From the NCBI GenBank assembly GCA_027024625.1, contig JALVRY010000276.1, positions 1-13,818 on the forward strand: a stretch of DNA of 13,818 nucleotides, written 5' to 3'. The DNA comes from Thiotrichaceae bacterium. Its GTDB lineage: Bacteria; Pseudomonadota; Gammaproteobacteria; Thiotrichales; Thiotrichaceae. The position numbers were made by a program, and so were the translations under genes. Positions 1 through 7,932 of the stretch are shown piece by piece; within the stretch, counting starts at the first letter, position 1; each line of letters begins with the position of its first letter. The notes beneath the pieces are model-generated. The model ran no database searches, was not told the origin of the DNA, and worked only from the letters and a program-made list of their open reading frames with translations.

Positions 1-66
1 CTCAATTGGGAGAGCAGCGGTTTCCAAAACCGCAGGTTGGGGGTTCGAGTCCCTCTTGGCCTGCCA
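1..66 (+). tRNA. trpT: tRNA-Trp (anticodon CCA), 5' end cut off by the window
   Basis: The visible part begins inside the 5' strand of the D stem. The anticodon stem is GCGGT (17-21) with ACCGC (29-33) around the loop TTCCAAA, which gives anticodon CCA at 24-26 (tryptophan). The variable loop is 34-38. The T arm is 39-55 with the loop TTCGAGT. The 3' acceptor strand is 56-62, the discriminator base is G63, and CCA is encoded at 64-66. The acceptor 5' strand and part of the D arm lie outside the window. In many gammaproteobacteria a tRNA-Trp gene sits between tuf and secE, so a tuf gene just upstream is likely but not seen here. Confidence 0.96.
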
Positions 67-137
67 CTATTTGTGGCTAATAATTTGCTTGTAAAATCTG
101 TGCTTGTAGCAGGTAGATAATAAGAAGTGAGAGAATA

Positions 138-506
138 ATGTCAGTTAAAGCAGAGTCGCAAGGGTCAGCAATTGATTTGGTAAAAAATATCGTGGCAGGA
201 GCTTTGGCTTTTGTGGCTATCGGTGGTTTTTACTTCTATTCTGAGGAGTCATTCCTTTATAGAGTGCTGGGTTTGATTGCGGTATTGTTAATCGCGGCCG
301 GTATTGCGTTGACAACAACTTCTGGCAAGAACTTATTAGCCTTTATGAAAAATGCGCGTACCGAAGTGCGTAAAATGGTATGGCCGACACGTGTCGAAAC
401 AATGCAGACAACATTGATGGTTGTTGTGATTGTTATTTTGTTGTCCATATTTCTTTGGTTTGTTGATATGTTGCTAGGGCTTGGAGTTGGTTCCTTGCTA
501 GGGTAG
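138..506 (+). CDS. secE: SecE, preprotein translocase subunit
   Basis: Membrane subunit of the SecYEG channel, which clamps SecY in the inner membrane during protein export and insertion. The 122-residue product has three hydrophobic segments, at about residues 17-35, 40-60 and 91-117, matching the three-helix gammaproteobacterial form (E. coli 127 residues). The family signature is the amphipathic stretch before the last helix, with TEVRKMVWPTR at about 75-85. The ATG follows a weak purine-rich site (GAGAG about 128-133). It lies 71 nt after the tRNA and 20 nt before nusG, the usual secE-nusG pair. The tRNA-secE gap shows no convincing promoter, so expression may come from transcription entering through the tRNA gene; this is inference. 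Confidence 0.97.
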   Translation: MSVKAESQGSAIDLVKNIVAGALAFVAIGGFYFYSEESFLYRVLGLIAVLLIAAGIALTTTSGKNLLAFMKNARTEVRKMVWPTRVETMQTTLMVVVIVILLSIFLWFVDMLLGLGVGSLLG

Positions 507-526
507 CTGTCTTTTGAGAGGTTAGT

Positions 527-1060
527 GTGGCCAAACATTGGTATGTGGTTCAGGCATTTTCGGGTTATGAAGCCCAAGTCAAACGCTTCCTAGAGGAGCG
601 TATTGTGCGTTATGGACTAGAAGATTCTTTTAGCCAAATATTGGTGCCTACGGAAGAAGTTGTCGAGATGCGCGAAGGGAAAAAGCGTAAGAGTGAGCGT
701 AAATTTTTCCCTGGCTATGTTTTAGTCGAAATGGATATGAATGATGATGCTTGGCACATGGTGAAGGATACGCCAAGGGTGTTGGGTTTTATTGGTGGTA
801 CAGGTGATCGCCCTGCTCCAATATCTCAAAAAGAAGCAGATGTTATTTTAAATCGCATTGAAGAAGGTGTAGATAAGCCTAAGCCGAAGGTGCTCTTTGA
901 TGTGGGTGAGGTTGTACGGGTCTGTGATGGTCCATTTAATGACTTCAATGGTGTTGTTGAAGGTGTTGATTATGACAAAAGTACAGTTCAAGTTGCTGTG
1001 CAGATTTTTGGTCGTTCAACTCCTGTCGAATTAGAATTCTATCAGATAGAAAAGACGTAA
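527..1060 (+). CDS. nusG: NusG, transcription elongation and Rho-coupling factor
   Basis: NusG binds RNA polymerase through its N-terminal NGN domain, and its C-terminal KOW domain contacts Rho, NusE (S10) or other partners. The product has 177 residues (E. coli 181). It opens with the family hallmark [13 protein letters not shown], and contains [10 protein letters not shown] in the NGN domain and a KOW domain over about residues 124-177 ([17 protein letters not shown]). The start is GTG at 527, preceded by GAGAGG (516-521) with 5-nt spacing. Translating from here gives the conserved N terminus, so GTG is the real start. The gene follows secE by 20 nt and is probably cotranscribed with it. 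Confidence 0.98.
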   Translation: MAKHWYVVQAFSGYEAQVKRFLEERIVRYGLEDSFSQILVPTEEVVEMREGKKRKSERKFFPGYVLVEMDMNDDAWHMVKDTPRVLGFIGGTGDRPAPISQKEADVILNRIEEGVDKPKPKVLFDVGEVVRVCDGPFNDFNGVVEGVDYDKSTVQVAVQIFGRSTPVELEFYQIEKT

Positions 1061-1078
1061 ATTTTATAAATATTATTA

Positions 1079-1103
1079 GGGGAGCCGAGAGGCGTTTGTA
1101 CCC
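1079..1103 (+). promoter_or_regulatory. Candidate L1-binding autoregulatory element in the rplK leader
   Basis: Seen: an outer helix GGG (within 1079-1082) pairing with CCC (1101-1103), then an inner helix GCC (1084-1086) with GGC (1091-1093), closed by the GNRA tetraloop GAGA. The two helices are separated by a strongly asymmetric loop: A1083 on one side, GTTTGTA (1094-1100) on the other. Two short helices around an asymmetric loop just before rplK is the form of the known mRNA target of ribosomal protein L1, which represses rplK-rplA translation when 23S rRNA is scarce. The rplK Shine-Dalgarno sequence (AAGG, 1107-1110) lies 3 nt downstream, so a bound L1 could block initiation. The identification rests on position and shape, not on a model search. 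Confidence 0.75.
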
Positions 1104-1117
1104 ATAAAGGTTAGGTT

Positions 1118-1549
1118 ATGGCTAAGAAAGTTGAATCGTATATAAAATTGCAAGTTCCTGCGGGAAGTGCAAACCCAAGTCCTCCTGTTGGTCCTGCGTT
1201 GGGTCAGCACGGCGTTAATATCATGGAGTTTTGTAAGGCATTTAATGCGAAGACTCAGGATGTGGAACAGGGTATGCCTATCCCAGTTGTGATCACGGTT
1301 TATAATGATCGCAGTTTTACTTTTGAGACAAAAACTCCACCAGCATCAATTTTATTAAAAAAGGCAGCGGGTATCCAAAAAGGTAGTGGTGAGCCAAATA
1401 CGAAAAAAGTTGGCACGGTAACACGTGACCAATTAGAAGAGATTGCAAAAGCTAAAGAACCTGATTTAACCGCAGCAGATATGGATGCGGCAGTTCGTAC
1501 CATCGCGGGTAGTGCTCGCAGTATGGGCTTAGAAGTGGAGGGTTTATAA
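1118..1549 (+). CDS. rplK: 50S ribosomal protein L11
   Basis: L11 sits at the GTPase-associated centre of the 50S subunit, binds 23S rRNA with the L10-L12 stalk, and is needed for RelA activation. The 143-residue product (E. coli 142) has the N-terminal segment [20 protein letters not shown], including Pro22 and Pro26 at the thiostrepton site. The C-terminal RNA-binding domain contains [14 protein letters not shown] and ends with [11 protein letters not shown]. The ATG lies 7 nt after AAGG (1107-1110). It follows the candidate L1 target and is separated from rplA by a single base, so the pair is probably translationally coupled and controlled together by L1. Confidence 0.98.
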   Translation: MAKKVESYIKLQVPAGSANPSPPVGPALGQHGVNIMEFCKAFNAKTQDVEQGMPIPVVITVYNDRSFTFETKTPPASILLKKAAGIQKGSGEPNTKKVGTVTRDQLEEIAKAKEPDLTAADMDAAVRTIAGSARSMGLEVEGL

Positions 1550-1550
1550 A

Positions 1551-2246
1551 ATGGCTAAGTTAAGTAAACGTCAAAAAGCAATTCGTGAATTGGTCAATAC
1601 GGATACGCAATATGCAGTTTCTGATGCCTTTGAATTGTTAAAAAAAGTGCCAGCCGCAAAATTTACAGAAAGTGTTGATGTGAGTGTAAATCTTGGTGTG
1701 GATCCTCGTAAGTCAGATCAGGTTGTGCGTGGTTCAACAGTTATGCCAAATGGCACAGGTAAGACAGTGCGTGTTGCTGTGTTTACTCAAGGTGCTAATG
1801 CAGATGCAGCTAAGGAAGCTGGTGCTGACATTGTGGGTATGGATGACTTGGCTGATGAAGTCAAGAAAGGCATGATGGATTTTGATGTAGTCGTGGCTAG
1901 TCCTGATGCAATGCGTGTTGTTGGTCAGTTGGGTCAGATTCTTGGTCCGCGTGGGTTAATGCCTAATCCTAAAGTTGGCACGGTAACGCCAAATGTTGCT
2001 GAAGCTGTCAAAAATGCGAAATCTGGTCAGGTTCAGTTTAGAACGGATAAAGCTGGAATTGTGCATGGTGCTATCGGTAATGTCGATTTTGATGGTGCTG
2101 CACTAGAAGAAAACCTAAATGCATTGTTAGGTGCGTTGGTTAAGTTAAAGCCAAGTTCAGCAAAAGGTACTTATGTTAAAAAGGTTTCTGTTTCTACAAC
2201 GATGGGGCCAGGTATTGCTGTTGATACGTCAACGCTTAACTATTAA
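1551..2246 (+). CDS. rplA: 50S ribosomal protein L1
   Basis: L1 forms the mobile L1 stalk at the E site of the 50S subunit and is the translational repressor of its own operon. The product has 231 residues (E. coli 234). The signature [15 protein letters not shown] starts at residue 132, and the C-terminal part has [18 protein letters not shown], both typical. The ATG begins 1 nt after the rplK stop codon. A good Shine-Dalgarno sequence, GGAGGG (1537-1542), sits inside the end of rplK with 8-nt spacing, as expected for coupled translation. No truncation or frameshift is seen. A long structured leader for rplJ follows the stop codon. Confidence 0.98.
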   Translation: MAKLSKRQKAIRELVNTDTQYAVSDAFELLKKVPAAKFTESVDVSVNLGVDPRKSDQVVRGSTVMPNGTGKTVRVAVFTQGANADAAKEAGADIVGMDDLADEVKKGMMDFDVVVASPDAMRVVGQLGQILGPRGLMPNPKVGTVTPNVAEAVKNAKSGQVQFRTDKAGIVHGAIGNVDFDGAALEENLNALLGALVKLKPSSAKGTYVKKVSVSTTMGPGIAVDTSTLNY

Positions 2247-2524
2247 TGAAATTAGCTTAGTGGTTATACCACTAAGGCAAGCCTCTTAGGGATGAGGGGT
2301 TGCCAAATGGATTTGGCATCATAGATATGCAGGGATGTATGTCGTCGAAGACCATAGGAGTCGAGGTTTTTAGTTTTTGACTTAAAAATTACAATCCTAT
2401 GTAGATGGCGTGACCTGAATCAGGTTCTGGTTCGGGAAGCGTCGTTAGAGCGAGCATCTAATTGATATGCTTTTAGATGTTTAATTAACGGTGTTTCACA
2501 CCGAAACAGAAAGAGGTAGATGTC
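2247..2524 (+). promoter_or_regulatory. Structured rplJ leader, probable L10-(L12)4 autoregulatory region
   Basis: This 278-nt gap has no gene but many inverted repeats. They include CTTAGTGGT/ACCACTAAG (2256-2264/2268-2276); GCCAAA/TTTGGC (2302-2307/2312-2317); an 8-bp stem with two G-U pairs and loop GGGA (2324-2343); CATAGGA/TCCTATG (2353-2359/2395-2401) enclosing TTTTTA/TAAAAA (2367-2372/2383-2388); TAGATG/CATCTA (2402-2407/2455-2460) enclosing ACCT/AGGT (2413-2416/2422-2425); and CGGTGT/ACACCG (2489-2494/2498-2503) just before the rplJ Shine-Dalgarno. In E. coli the L10-(L12)4 complex binds a kink-turn-containing leader here and represses rplJL. The helices at 2353-2460 lie at a comparable distance, and GA steps at 2412-2413 and 2452-2453 could take part in a kink-turn, but I could not establish its exact pairing. 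Confidence 0.7.
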
Positions 2525-3055
2525 GTGGCTTTAACTTTAGCGGACAAAAAACAAGTTGTCTCTGAGGTTGCTGCGGTAGCTGCAGAAGCTCACTCCGTTG
2601 TTACTGCAGAGTACAGCGGTTTAACTGTAGGTGAAATGACTGATTTGCGTGTAAAAGCACGTGATGGTGGCGTTTACCTTCGAGTGGTAAAAAATAATTT
2701 AGCTAAGATTGCTGTTAAGGATACAGATTTTGAATGTATGCAAGACAGCTTTGTAGGGCCGCTGGTTATGGCATTTTCGCAAGAAGATCCAGGTGCGGCA
2801 GCTCGTGTAGTTAAAGATTTTGCCAAAGAGCATGACAAGTTGGTGCCTAAGGCGGTATCGATTGGTGGTGAATTGTTAGATGTTGCTGACCTAGAGCGTC
2901 TTGCGAAAATGCCTACGCGTGACCAAGCTCTTGCGATACTTGCAGGTACACTGCGAGCTCCGCTTGATAAACTTGCGCGCACAATCAATGAAGTTCCTGG
3001 CAAGCTTGTGCGAACTGTGGCTGCTATTCGTGACCAGAAAGAGGCAAATGCCTGA
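2525..3055 (+). CDS. rplJ: 50S ribosomal protein L10
   Basis: L10 anchors L7/L12 dimers to the 50S stalk base, and the L10-(L12)4 complex is the feedback repressor of this operon. The product has 176 residues (E. coli 165). It begins MALTLADKKQVVSEVAAVA, has TAEYSGLTVGEMTDLR and LRVVKNNLA in the rRNA-binding N-terminal domain, and ends in the long helical region that binds L12 (about 122-170, with PLDKLARTINEVPGKLVRTV). The start is GTG at 2525, with AAGAGG (2511-2516) 8 nt upstream. Translation from GTG gives the conserved N terminus. rplL follows after 23 nt. Confidence 0.97.
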   Translation: MALTLADKKQVVSEVAAVAAEAHSVVTAEYSGLTVGEMTDLRVKARDGGVYLRVVKNNLAKIAVKDTDFECMQDSFVGPLVMAFSQEDPGAAARVVKDFAKEHDKLVPKAVSIGGELLDVADLERLAKMPTRDQALAILAGTLRAPLDKLARTINEVPGKLVRTVAAIRDQKEANA

Positions 3056-3078
3056 TTTAGTATTTAGGAGATAATACA

Positions 3079-3456
3079 ATGGCTGTATCTAAAGATGATA
3101 TTTTGGAAGCAATTTCCAATATGAGTGTAATGGAGATCGTTGACCTGATCTCTGATATGGAAGAGAAATTTGGTGTTTCTGCAGCGGCAGCTGCAGTTGC
3201 TGCTGCTCCTGCTGGTGGTGATGATGCTGGTGGTGGTGCAGAGCAGACTGAATTTGATGTAATGATGACTAGCTTCGGTGATAACAAGATTAAAGTTATC
3301 AAAGCAATCCGTGGAATCACTGGCTTGGGCTTGAAAGAAGCAAAAGCTATGGTTGAAGGTTGCCCAGTAGCTGTTAAAGAAGGCGTTGATAAAGCAGAAG
3401 CAGAAGACGTTCAAAAGCAGCTTGAAGAAGTTGGTGCACAGGTTGAGGTGAAGTAA
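3079..3456 (+). CDS. rplL: 50S ribosomal protein L7/L12
   Basis: L7/L12 is the multicopy stalk protein that recruits and stimulates translational GTPases such as EF-G and EF-Tu. The product has 125 residues (E. coli 121). The N-terminal dimerisation domain is about 1-33 ([20 protein letters not shown]), then a flexible hinge rich in Ala, Gly and Asp at about 34-57. The C-terminal factor-binding domain has [20 protein letters not shown] and ends QVEVK. One small oddity is Cys in VEGCP, where E. coli has Ala (ESAP). The ATG has a strong Shine-Dalgarno, AGGAG (3066-3070), at 8 nt, as expected for a protein made in several copies per ribosome. A candidate attenuator follows. Confidence 0.98.
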   Translation: MAVSKDDILEAISNMSVMEIVDLISDMEEKFGVSAAAAAVAAAPAGGDDAGGGAEQTEFDVMMTSFGDNKIKVIKAIRGITGLGLKEAKAMVEGCPVAVKEGVDKAEAEDVQKQLEEVGAQVEVK

Positions 3457-3505
3457 TTCATTTCAGCTTTTTTCTGAAGCAATAGCAAGACTTGTTTTAG
3501 AAAAG

Positions 3506-3538
3506 AAGGCTGGCAGTGAATATCGCTGTCGGCCTTTT
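3506..3538 (+). terminator. Candidate rplL-rpoB attenuator (intrinsic terminator)
   Basis: A 13-bp stem pairs 3506-3518 (AAGGCTGGCAGTG) with 3524-3536 (CGCTGTCGGCCTT), including three G-U pairs, around the 5-nt loop AATAT. The T-run TTTT (3535-3538), continuing as CTC, begins in the stem end. It lies 50 nt after rplL and about 170 nt before rpoB. In E. coli a partial terminator at this place lowers rpoBC transcription relative to rplJL, and this hairpin is the natural counterpart. The T-run is short and interrupted, which fits partial rather than complete termination. Confidence 0.7.
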
Positions 3539-3637
3539 CTCGCTTGTGGGTTTTGAGTTGATGTTTTTCCATAAGTGACTATTTTTCAAATGCTTAGATC
3601 GTTTGATGTTAAAACCAACTATGTCAGATCAAAAGTG

Positions 3638-3667
3638 ATGAAGTTTACCTTCAATCTTGAACTTCAT
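3638..3667 (+). other. Inverted repeat in the rpoB leader
   Basis: ATGAAGTT (3638-3645) pairs perfectly with AACTTCAT (3660-3667) across a 14-nt loop, 42 nt before rpoB. It lacks a T-run, so it is not an intrinsic terminator. In E. coli RNase III processes the rplL-rpoB spacer, and this stem could be such a site, although 8 bp is short for that enzyme. The rest of 3539-3708 shows no gene and no convincing promoter; TTGATGTT occurs twice (3558-3565 and 3603-3610), possibly by chance. Confidence 0.35.
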
Positions 3668-3708
3668 GCTTGATTAAGTAATTCTCGATGTTCAGCTGAG
3701 GAAAGATA

Positions 3709-6700
3709 ATGGGATTGAGTTATACCGAAAAGAAACGTATCCGCAAAGATTTTGGAAAATATCCACATGTTATGGATATTCCAGATCTACTCTCTATCCA
3801 ATTAGAATCATATAGGCAGTATTTACAGCCAAATAAAAAAGTAGAAGAACGCGAAGATAAAGGGATTCAAGGAGCGTTTAACTCTGTATTTCCTATCGTA
3901 AGTTACAACGGTTATGTTGAACTTGAGTTTGTTGACTATCGTATTGAAGAGCCTGTCTTTAATGTGCGTGAGTGCCAGTCGCGTGGTTTATCCTACGGTG
4001 CGTCATTAAAAGTTACCCTGCGTTTGGTGATATATGACAAAGATGCACCGGGTAATACGCGTGTCGTTAAAGAAGTAAAAGAACAAGAAGTTTATCTTGG
4101 CGAAATGCCATTAATGACAGATAAGGGTACTTTTGTCATTAATGGTACGGAGCGAGTCATCGTATCTCAGTTACATCGATCTCCCGGTGTTTTCTTTGAT
4201 CATGATAAAGGAAAGTCAAATTCAGCGGGTAAGATTCTTCATAATGCACGTGTTATTCCTTACCGTGGCTCATGGTTAGATTTTGAATTTGATCCCAAAG
4301 ATTCTGTTTTTGTGCGTATAGATCGTCGTCGTAAATTGCCTGCGACTATATTATTGCGTGCATTGGGCATGGACACAGAAGAAATTCTTGATACCTTCTT
4401 CGAGAAAGTAACAGTAACTGTTGCAAAGGATGGTATCCTAAGTATTGAGTTAATTCCTGAGCGCCTTCGTGGTGAGTTGGCTTCGTTTGATATCATGTTG
4501 GATGGCGAGGTTCTTATAAAAGAGGGGCGTCGTGTTACTGCAAGGCACATCAAAAAGTTTGATGCAGCAGGTACAAAGAACTTAGATGTTCCAGTGGAGT
4601 ATATGCTGGGTAAGCGTCTAGCAAATAATCATATTGACGAAGTGACAGGTGAAGTTGTTGCGAGTGCAAATGAAGAATTGACAGAAGAACTACTTGAAAA
4701 ACTCGCTGATGCCGATATTAAAGTATTTGACGTGCTCTACACTAATGACTTAGATCGTGGCGCGTTTATATCAAATACATTGAATGTTGACCCAACAAGC
4801 ACGCAGCTTGAAGCAATGGTTGAGATTTATCGTATGATGCGCCCTGGTGAGCCGCCAACAAAAGAAGCGGCGGAGAACTTATTTCATAACCTCTTCTTCA
4901 CAGAAGAGCGATATGATCTTTCTGGTGTTGGGCGTATGAAGTTTAACCGTCGTCTTGAGATTCCAGGTGAAACGGGGCCTAGCATATTGTTTGACTCTCG
5001 TTACTTGGCAAGCCGTTCAGATAAGCTATCTAAGAAGCAAGTGGAGCTTTATGCTGAGCAGTATGCAGAGATCAAAAAGGCGGGTAAAGTTGATTCAGAC
5101 ATTGTCAATGTATTGAAACAACTGATTGCAATTCGTGATGGGCATGATGTAGTTGATGATATTGATCACCTAGGTAATCGACGTATCCGAAGTGTGGGCG
5201 AAATGGCGGAAAATGCTTTTCGTGTTGGCTTGGTTCGTGTTGAGCGTGCTGTTAAAGAACGCCTTACCGTAGCGGAAAGCGAAGGTTTGATGCCGCAAGA
5301 AATGATTAATGCGAAGCCGGTTTCTGCAGCAGTAAAAGAGTTCTTTGGTTCAAGTCAGTTATCGCAGTTCATGGATCAAAATAATCCACTGGCAGAAGTG
5401 ACTCATAAGCGTCGTATTTCAGCTTTAGGTCCTGGTGGTCTAACGCGTGAGCGTGCGGGCTTTGAAGTGCGAGACGTGCATCCAACGCATTATGGTCGTG
5501 TATGCCCTATCGAAACGCCAGAGGGGCCGAATATTGGTCTAATTAATTCACTCTCTGTCTTTGCTAGAACAAATGATTATGGTTTCCTTGAAACGCCCTA
5601 CCGTAAAGTGATTGATGGCAAGGTGACGGATGATATCGAGTACTTGTCAGCAATTGAAGAGTCTCGATATGTTATTGCACAGGCAAGTGCGAAGGTGAAT
5701 GAGTCTGGTGAATTTGTTGATGAGATGATTTCAGCACGGTATCAGAATGAATTTGCAATGGCGCATGTGGCTGATGTGAACTATATGGACGTATCGCCTA
5801 AGCAGATTGTATCTGTTGCTGCTTCGTTAATCCCGTTTCTTGAGCATGATGATGCAAACCGTGCATTGATGGGGTCAAACATGCAACGACAAGCTGTGCC
5901 TTGTTTGCGTGCGGATGCTCCTGTCGCGGGTACAGGAATGGAGCGAGCAGTTGCTGTTGACTCTGGTTCTGCGGTTAAGGCAGAGCGTGGCGGTATCATT
6001 GATTCTGTTGATGCAATGAGAGTGGTCATTCGTGTTAATGATAGTGAAGCAACAGAAAAAGAAGGTGGTGTTGATATATACAACCTCACTAAATATGTGC
6101 GTTCAAATCAAAATACCTGTATCAATCAACGTCCGATTGTAAAGGTTGGAGATCATGTGGCGCGTGGTGATGTGTTGGCGGATGGCTCATCAACTGATAT
6201 GGGTGAATTGGCGCTTGGTCAAAATATGCTGATCGCCTTTATGCCTTGGAATGGTTATAACTTTGAGGATTCAATTTTATTATCAGAGCGTGTACTTCAA
6301 GAAGATCGCTACACATCTATTCATATAGAAGAATTAACCTGTTTGGCTCGTGATACAAAACTAGGTTCGGAAGAAATCTCTGCGGATATTCCAAATGTAA
6401 GTGAGAGTCAGTTAGCAAAATTGGATGAATGTGGAATTATCCATGTGGGTGCGGAAGTTAAAGGCGGTGATGTTCTTGTTGGTAAGGTAACGCCAAAAGG
6501 AGAGACGCAGCTTACGCCAGAAGAAAAACTATTGCGTGCCATCTTTGGTGAAAAGGCTTCTGACGTAAAAGATACTTCACTTAGAATGAAATCAAGTGTT
6601 GCAGGCACAGTTGTTGATGTGCGTGTGTTTACACGAGATGGTGTAGAGAAAGATTCGCGTGCAATTGATATTGAAGAAGCTGAGTTAGAAAGATTTCGTA

Positions 6701-7902
6701 AAGATTTGCGTGATGAATTGCGAATTTTCCGTACGGATGTTTTTGATCGTGTGGCGGCTCTCGTGTCTGGTAAACCAGCGGCAAGCGGTCCTGCGGGCAT
6801 CAAATCAGGTACGAATATCACCAAGACAGTCCTAAAGGCAATTGAGCAAAATGATTGGTTCTCTATCCGCATGGAAGATGAAGAAATCAATGAACAGATT
6901 GAACAGTTAGCGAAACAGCTTGAAGACAAAAAAGCATCGTATGAAGAGCGTTTGCAGAAACAGCGTGAGAAGATTACTTCGGGTGATGATTTAGCGCCGG
7001 GTGTGCTGAAAATGGTTAAGGTATATGTAGCTGTTAAGCGTCGTATGCAACCAGGTGATAAGATGGCGGGTCGTCATGGTAACAAAGGTGTGGTTTCGCG
7101 TATTGTTCCTATTGAAGATATGCCTCATACCGCTGATGGTCGTCCCGTCGATATTGTACTAAACCCACTGGGTGTACCGTCGCGAATGAATGTTGGTCAG
7201 GTGCTTGAAACGCATTTAGGCTGGGCGGCAAAAGGTCTTGGTGAAAAAATTGGTCGTATGGTCGATGCTAAGGTCGCAATGGATGAACTGCGATCCTTCT
7301 TGAGTGAAATTTATAGTACAGGTGGTAATCCTGAGCAGAATGACGAAATGATTGCAAGCATGTCAGATGATGAGATTCTTGATATGTGTAAGAATCTACG
7401 TCGAGGTGTAACCATGGGGACGCAGGTATTCGATGGTGCGTCTGAAGAAGATATTAAAGCTATGTTGCGATTAGCTGATTTGCCGGAATCGGGTCAAACT
7501 AGCTTGTACGACGGTCGTACTGGTGAAAAGTTTGAGCGTGAAATTACGGTTGGTTATATGCACATGCTGAAGTTGAATCACTTGGTTGATGATAAAATGC
7601 ATGCTCGTTCAACAGGTCCTTATAGTCTTGTTACCCAACAGCCTTTGGGTGGTAAAGCTCAGTTTGGTGGTCAGCGTTTCGGTGAGATGGAGGTATGGGC
7701 GCTTGAGGCTTATGGTGCAGCATACACATTGCAGGAAATGTTAACAGTTAAGTCAGATGATGTTCAGGGTAGAAATCGCATGTATAAGAGCATTGTTGAT
7801 GGTGATCATTATATGCAAGCAGGTATGCCAGAGTCCTTCAATGTATTAATGAAGGAAATTCGCTCACTTGGTTTGAATATCGAACTTGAAAGCGATTCGT
7901 AA
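3709..7902 (+). CDS. rpoB: DNA-directed RNA polymerase subunit beta
   Basis: Beta forms one pincer of RNA polymerase and part of its active site. The product has 1397 residues against 1342 in E. coli. Key elements are present: the rifampicin region with Ser552, Asp556, His566 and Ser571 (E. coli 512, 516, 526, 531), all wild type, which predicts rifampicin sensitivity; Glu853-Asp854 in NFEDSIL; Lys1118 and Lys1126 in [12 protein letters not shown]; and the C-terminal clamp segment [20 protein letters not shown]. Compared with E. coli as I recall it, numbering is shifted by 40 before the rifampicin region, about 33 of which come from one insertion near residues 425-460, and by 13 more in the later variable insertion region. 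The ATG has GAGGA (3698-3702) at 6 nt. rpoC follows after 95 nt. Confidence 0.99.
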   Translation: MGLSYTEKKRIRKDFGKYPHVMDIPDLLSIQLESYRQYLQPNKKVEEREDKGIQGAFNSVFPIVSYNGYVELEFVDYRIEEPVFNVRECQSRGLSYGASLKVTLRLVIYDKDAPGNTRVVKEVKEQEVYLGEMPLMTDKGTFVINGTERVIVSQLHRSPGVFFDHDKGKSNSAGKILHNARVIPYRGSWLDFEFDPKDSVFVRIDRRRKLPATILLRALGMDTEEILDTFFEKVTVTVAKDGILSIELIPERLRGELASFDIMLDGEVLIKEGRRVTARHIKKFDAAGTKNLDVPVEYMLGKRLANNHIDEVTGEVVASANEELTEELLEKLADADIKVFDVLYTNDLDRGAFISNTLNVDPTSTQLEAMVEIYRMMRPGEPPTKEAAENLFHNLFFTEERYDLSGVGRMKFNRRLEIPGETGPSILFDSRYLASRSDKLSKKQVELYAEQYAEIKKAGKVDSDIVNVLKQLIAIRDGHDVVDDIDHLGNRRIRSVGEMAENAFRVGLVRVERAVKERLTVAESEGLMPQEMINAKPVSAAVKEFFGSSQLSQFMDQNNPLAEVTHKRRISALGPGGLTRERAGFEVRDVHPTHYGRVCPIETPEGPNIGLINSLSVFARTNDYGFLETPYRKVIDGKVTDDIEYLSAIEESRYVIAQASAKVNESGEFVDEMISARYQNEFAMAHVADVNYMDVSPKQIVSVAASLIPFLEHDDANRALMGSNMQRQAVPCLRADAPVAGTGMERAVAVDSGSAVKAERGGIIDSVDAMRVVIRVNDSEATEKEGGVDIYNLTKYVRSNQNTCINQRPIVKVGDHVARGDVLADGSSTDMGELALGQNMLIAFMPWNGYNFEDSILLSERVLQEDRYTSIHIEELTCLARDTKLGSEEISADIPNVSESQLAKLDECGIIHVGAEVKGGDVLVGKVTPKGETQLTPEEKLLRAIFGEKASDVKDTSLRMKSSVAGTVVDVRVFTRDGVEKDSRAIDIEEAELERFRKDLRDELRIFRTDVFDRVAALVSGKPAASGPAGIKSGTNITKTVLKAIEQNDWFSIRMEDEEINEQIEQLAKQLEDKKASYEERLQKQREKITSGDDLAPGVLKMVKVYVAVKRRMQPGDKMAGRHGNKGVVSRIVPIEDMPHTADGRPVDIVLNPLGVPSRMNVGQVLETHLGWAAKGLGEKIGRMVDAKVAMDELRSFLSEIYSTGGNPEQNDEMIASMSDDEILDMCKNLRRGVTMGTQVFDGASEEDIKAMLRLADLPESGQTSLYDGRTGEKFEREITVGYMHMLKLNHLVDDKMHARSTGPYSLVTQQPLGGKAQFGGQRFGEMEVWALEAYGAAYTLQEMLTVKSDDVQGRNRMYKSIVDGDHYMQAGMPESFNVLMKEIRSLGLNIELESDS

Positions 7903-7920
7903 TCACGTATTAAGTGATTA
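7900..7920 (+). other. Hairpin overlapping the rpoB stop codon
   Basis: TAATCAC (7900-7906) pairs perfectly with GTGATTA (7914-7920) around a 7-nt loop. The first three bases of the 5' arm are the rpoB TAA stop. No T-run follows, so it is not an intrinsic terminator. A terminating ribosome would cover this stem. Confidence 0.5.
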
Positions 7921-7932
7921 GCTAGAAAATTA

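Noticed and set aside
67..137. Possible promoter between tRNA-Trp and secE (TTGCTT at 85-90)
   Set aside because: No -10 box at a usable distance. The purine-rich end is better explained as the secE ribosome site.
1008..1037. Possible rplK promoter TTGGTC-18 bp-TAGAAT inside the end of nusG
   Set aside because: The -10 is good, but the -35 matches only three of six bases. E. coli has a promoter near here, so it may be real, but the sequence alone does not support it.
2300..2327. Possible rplJ promoter TTGCCA-16 bp-TAGATA in the leader; also TTGACT at 2377-2382
   Set aside because: Good -35 boxes but poor -10 boxes (three of six or worse), and the bases are explained by RNA stems. An internal promoter is plausible from E. 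coli but not shown.
6408..6929. Antisense open frame of 173 codons inside rpoB, and similar ones at 257-577, 8489-8992 and 12708-13214
   Set aside because: All lie opposite strongly conserved genes, have biased low-complexity composition (Ser- and Arg-rich) and no start signals. They are shadows of the coding strand.
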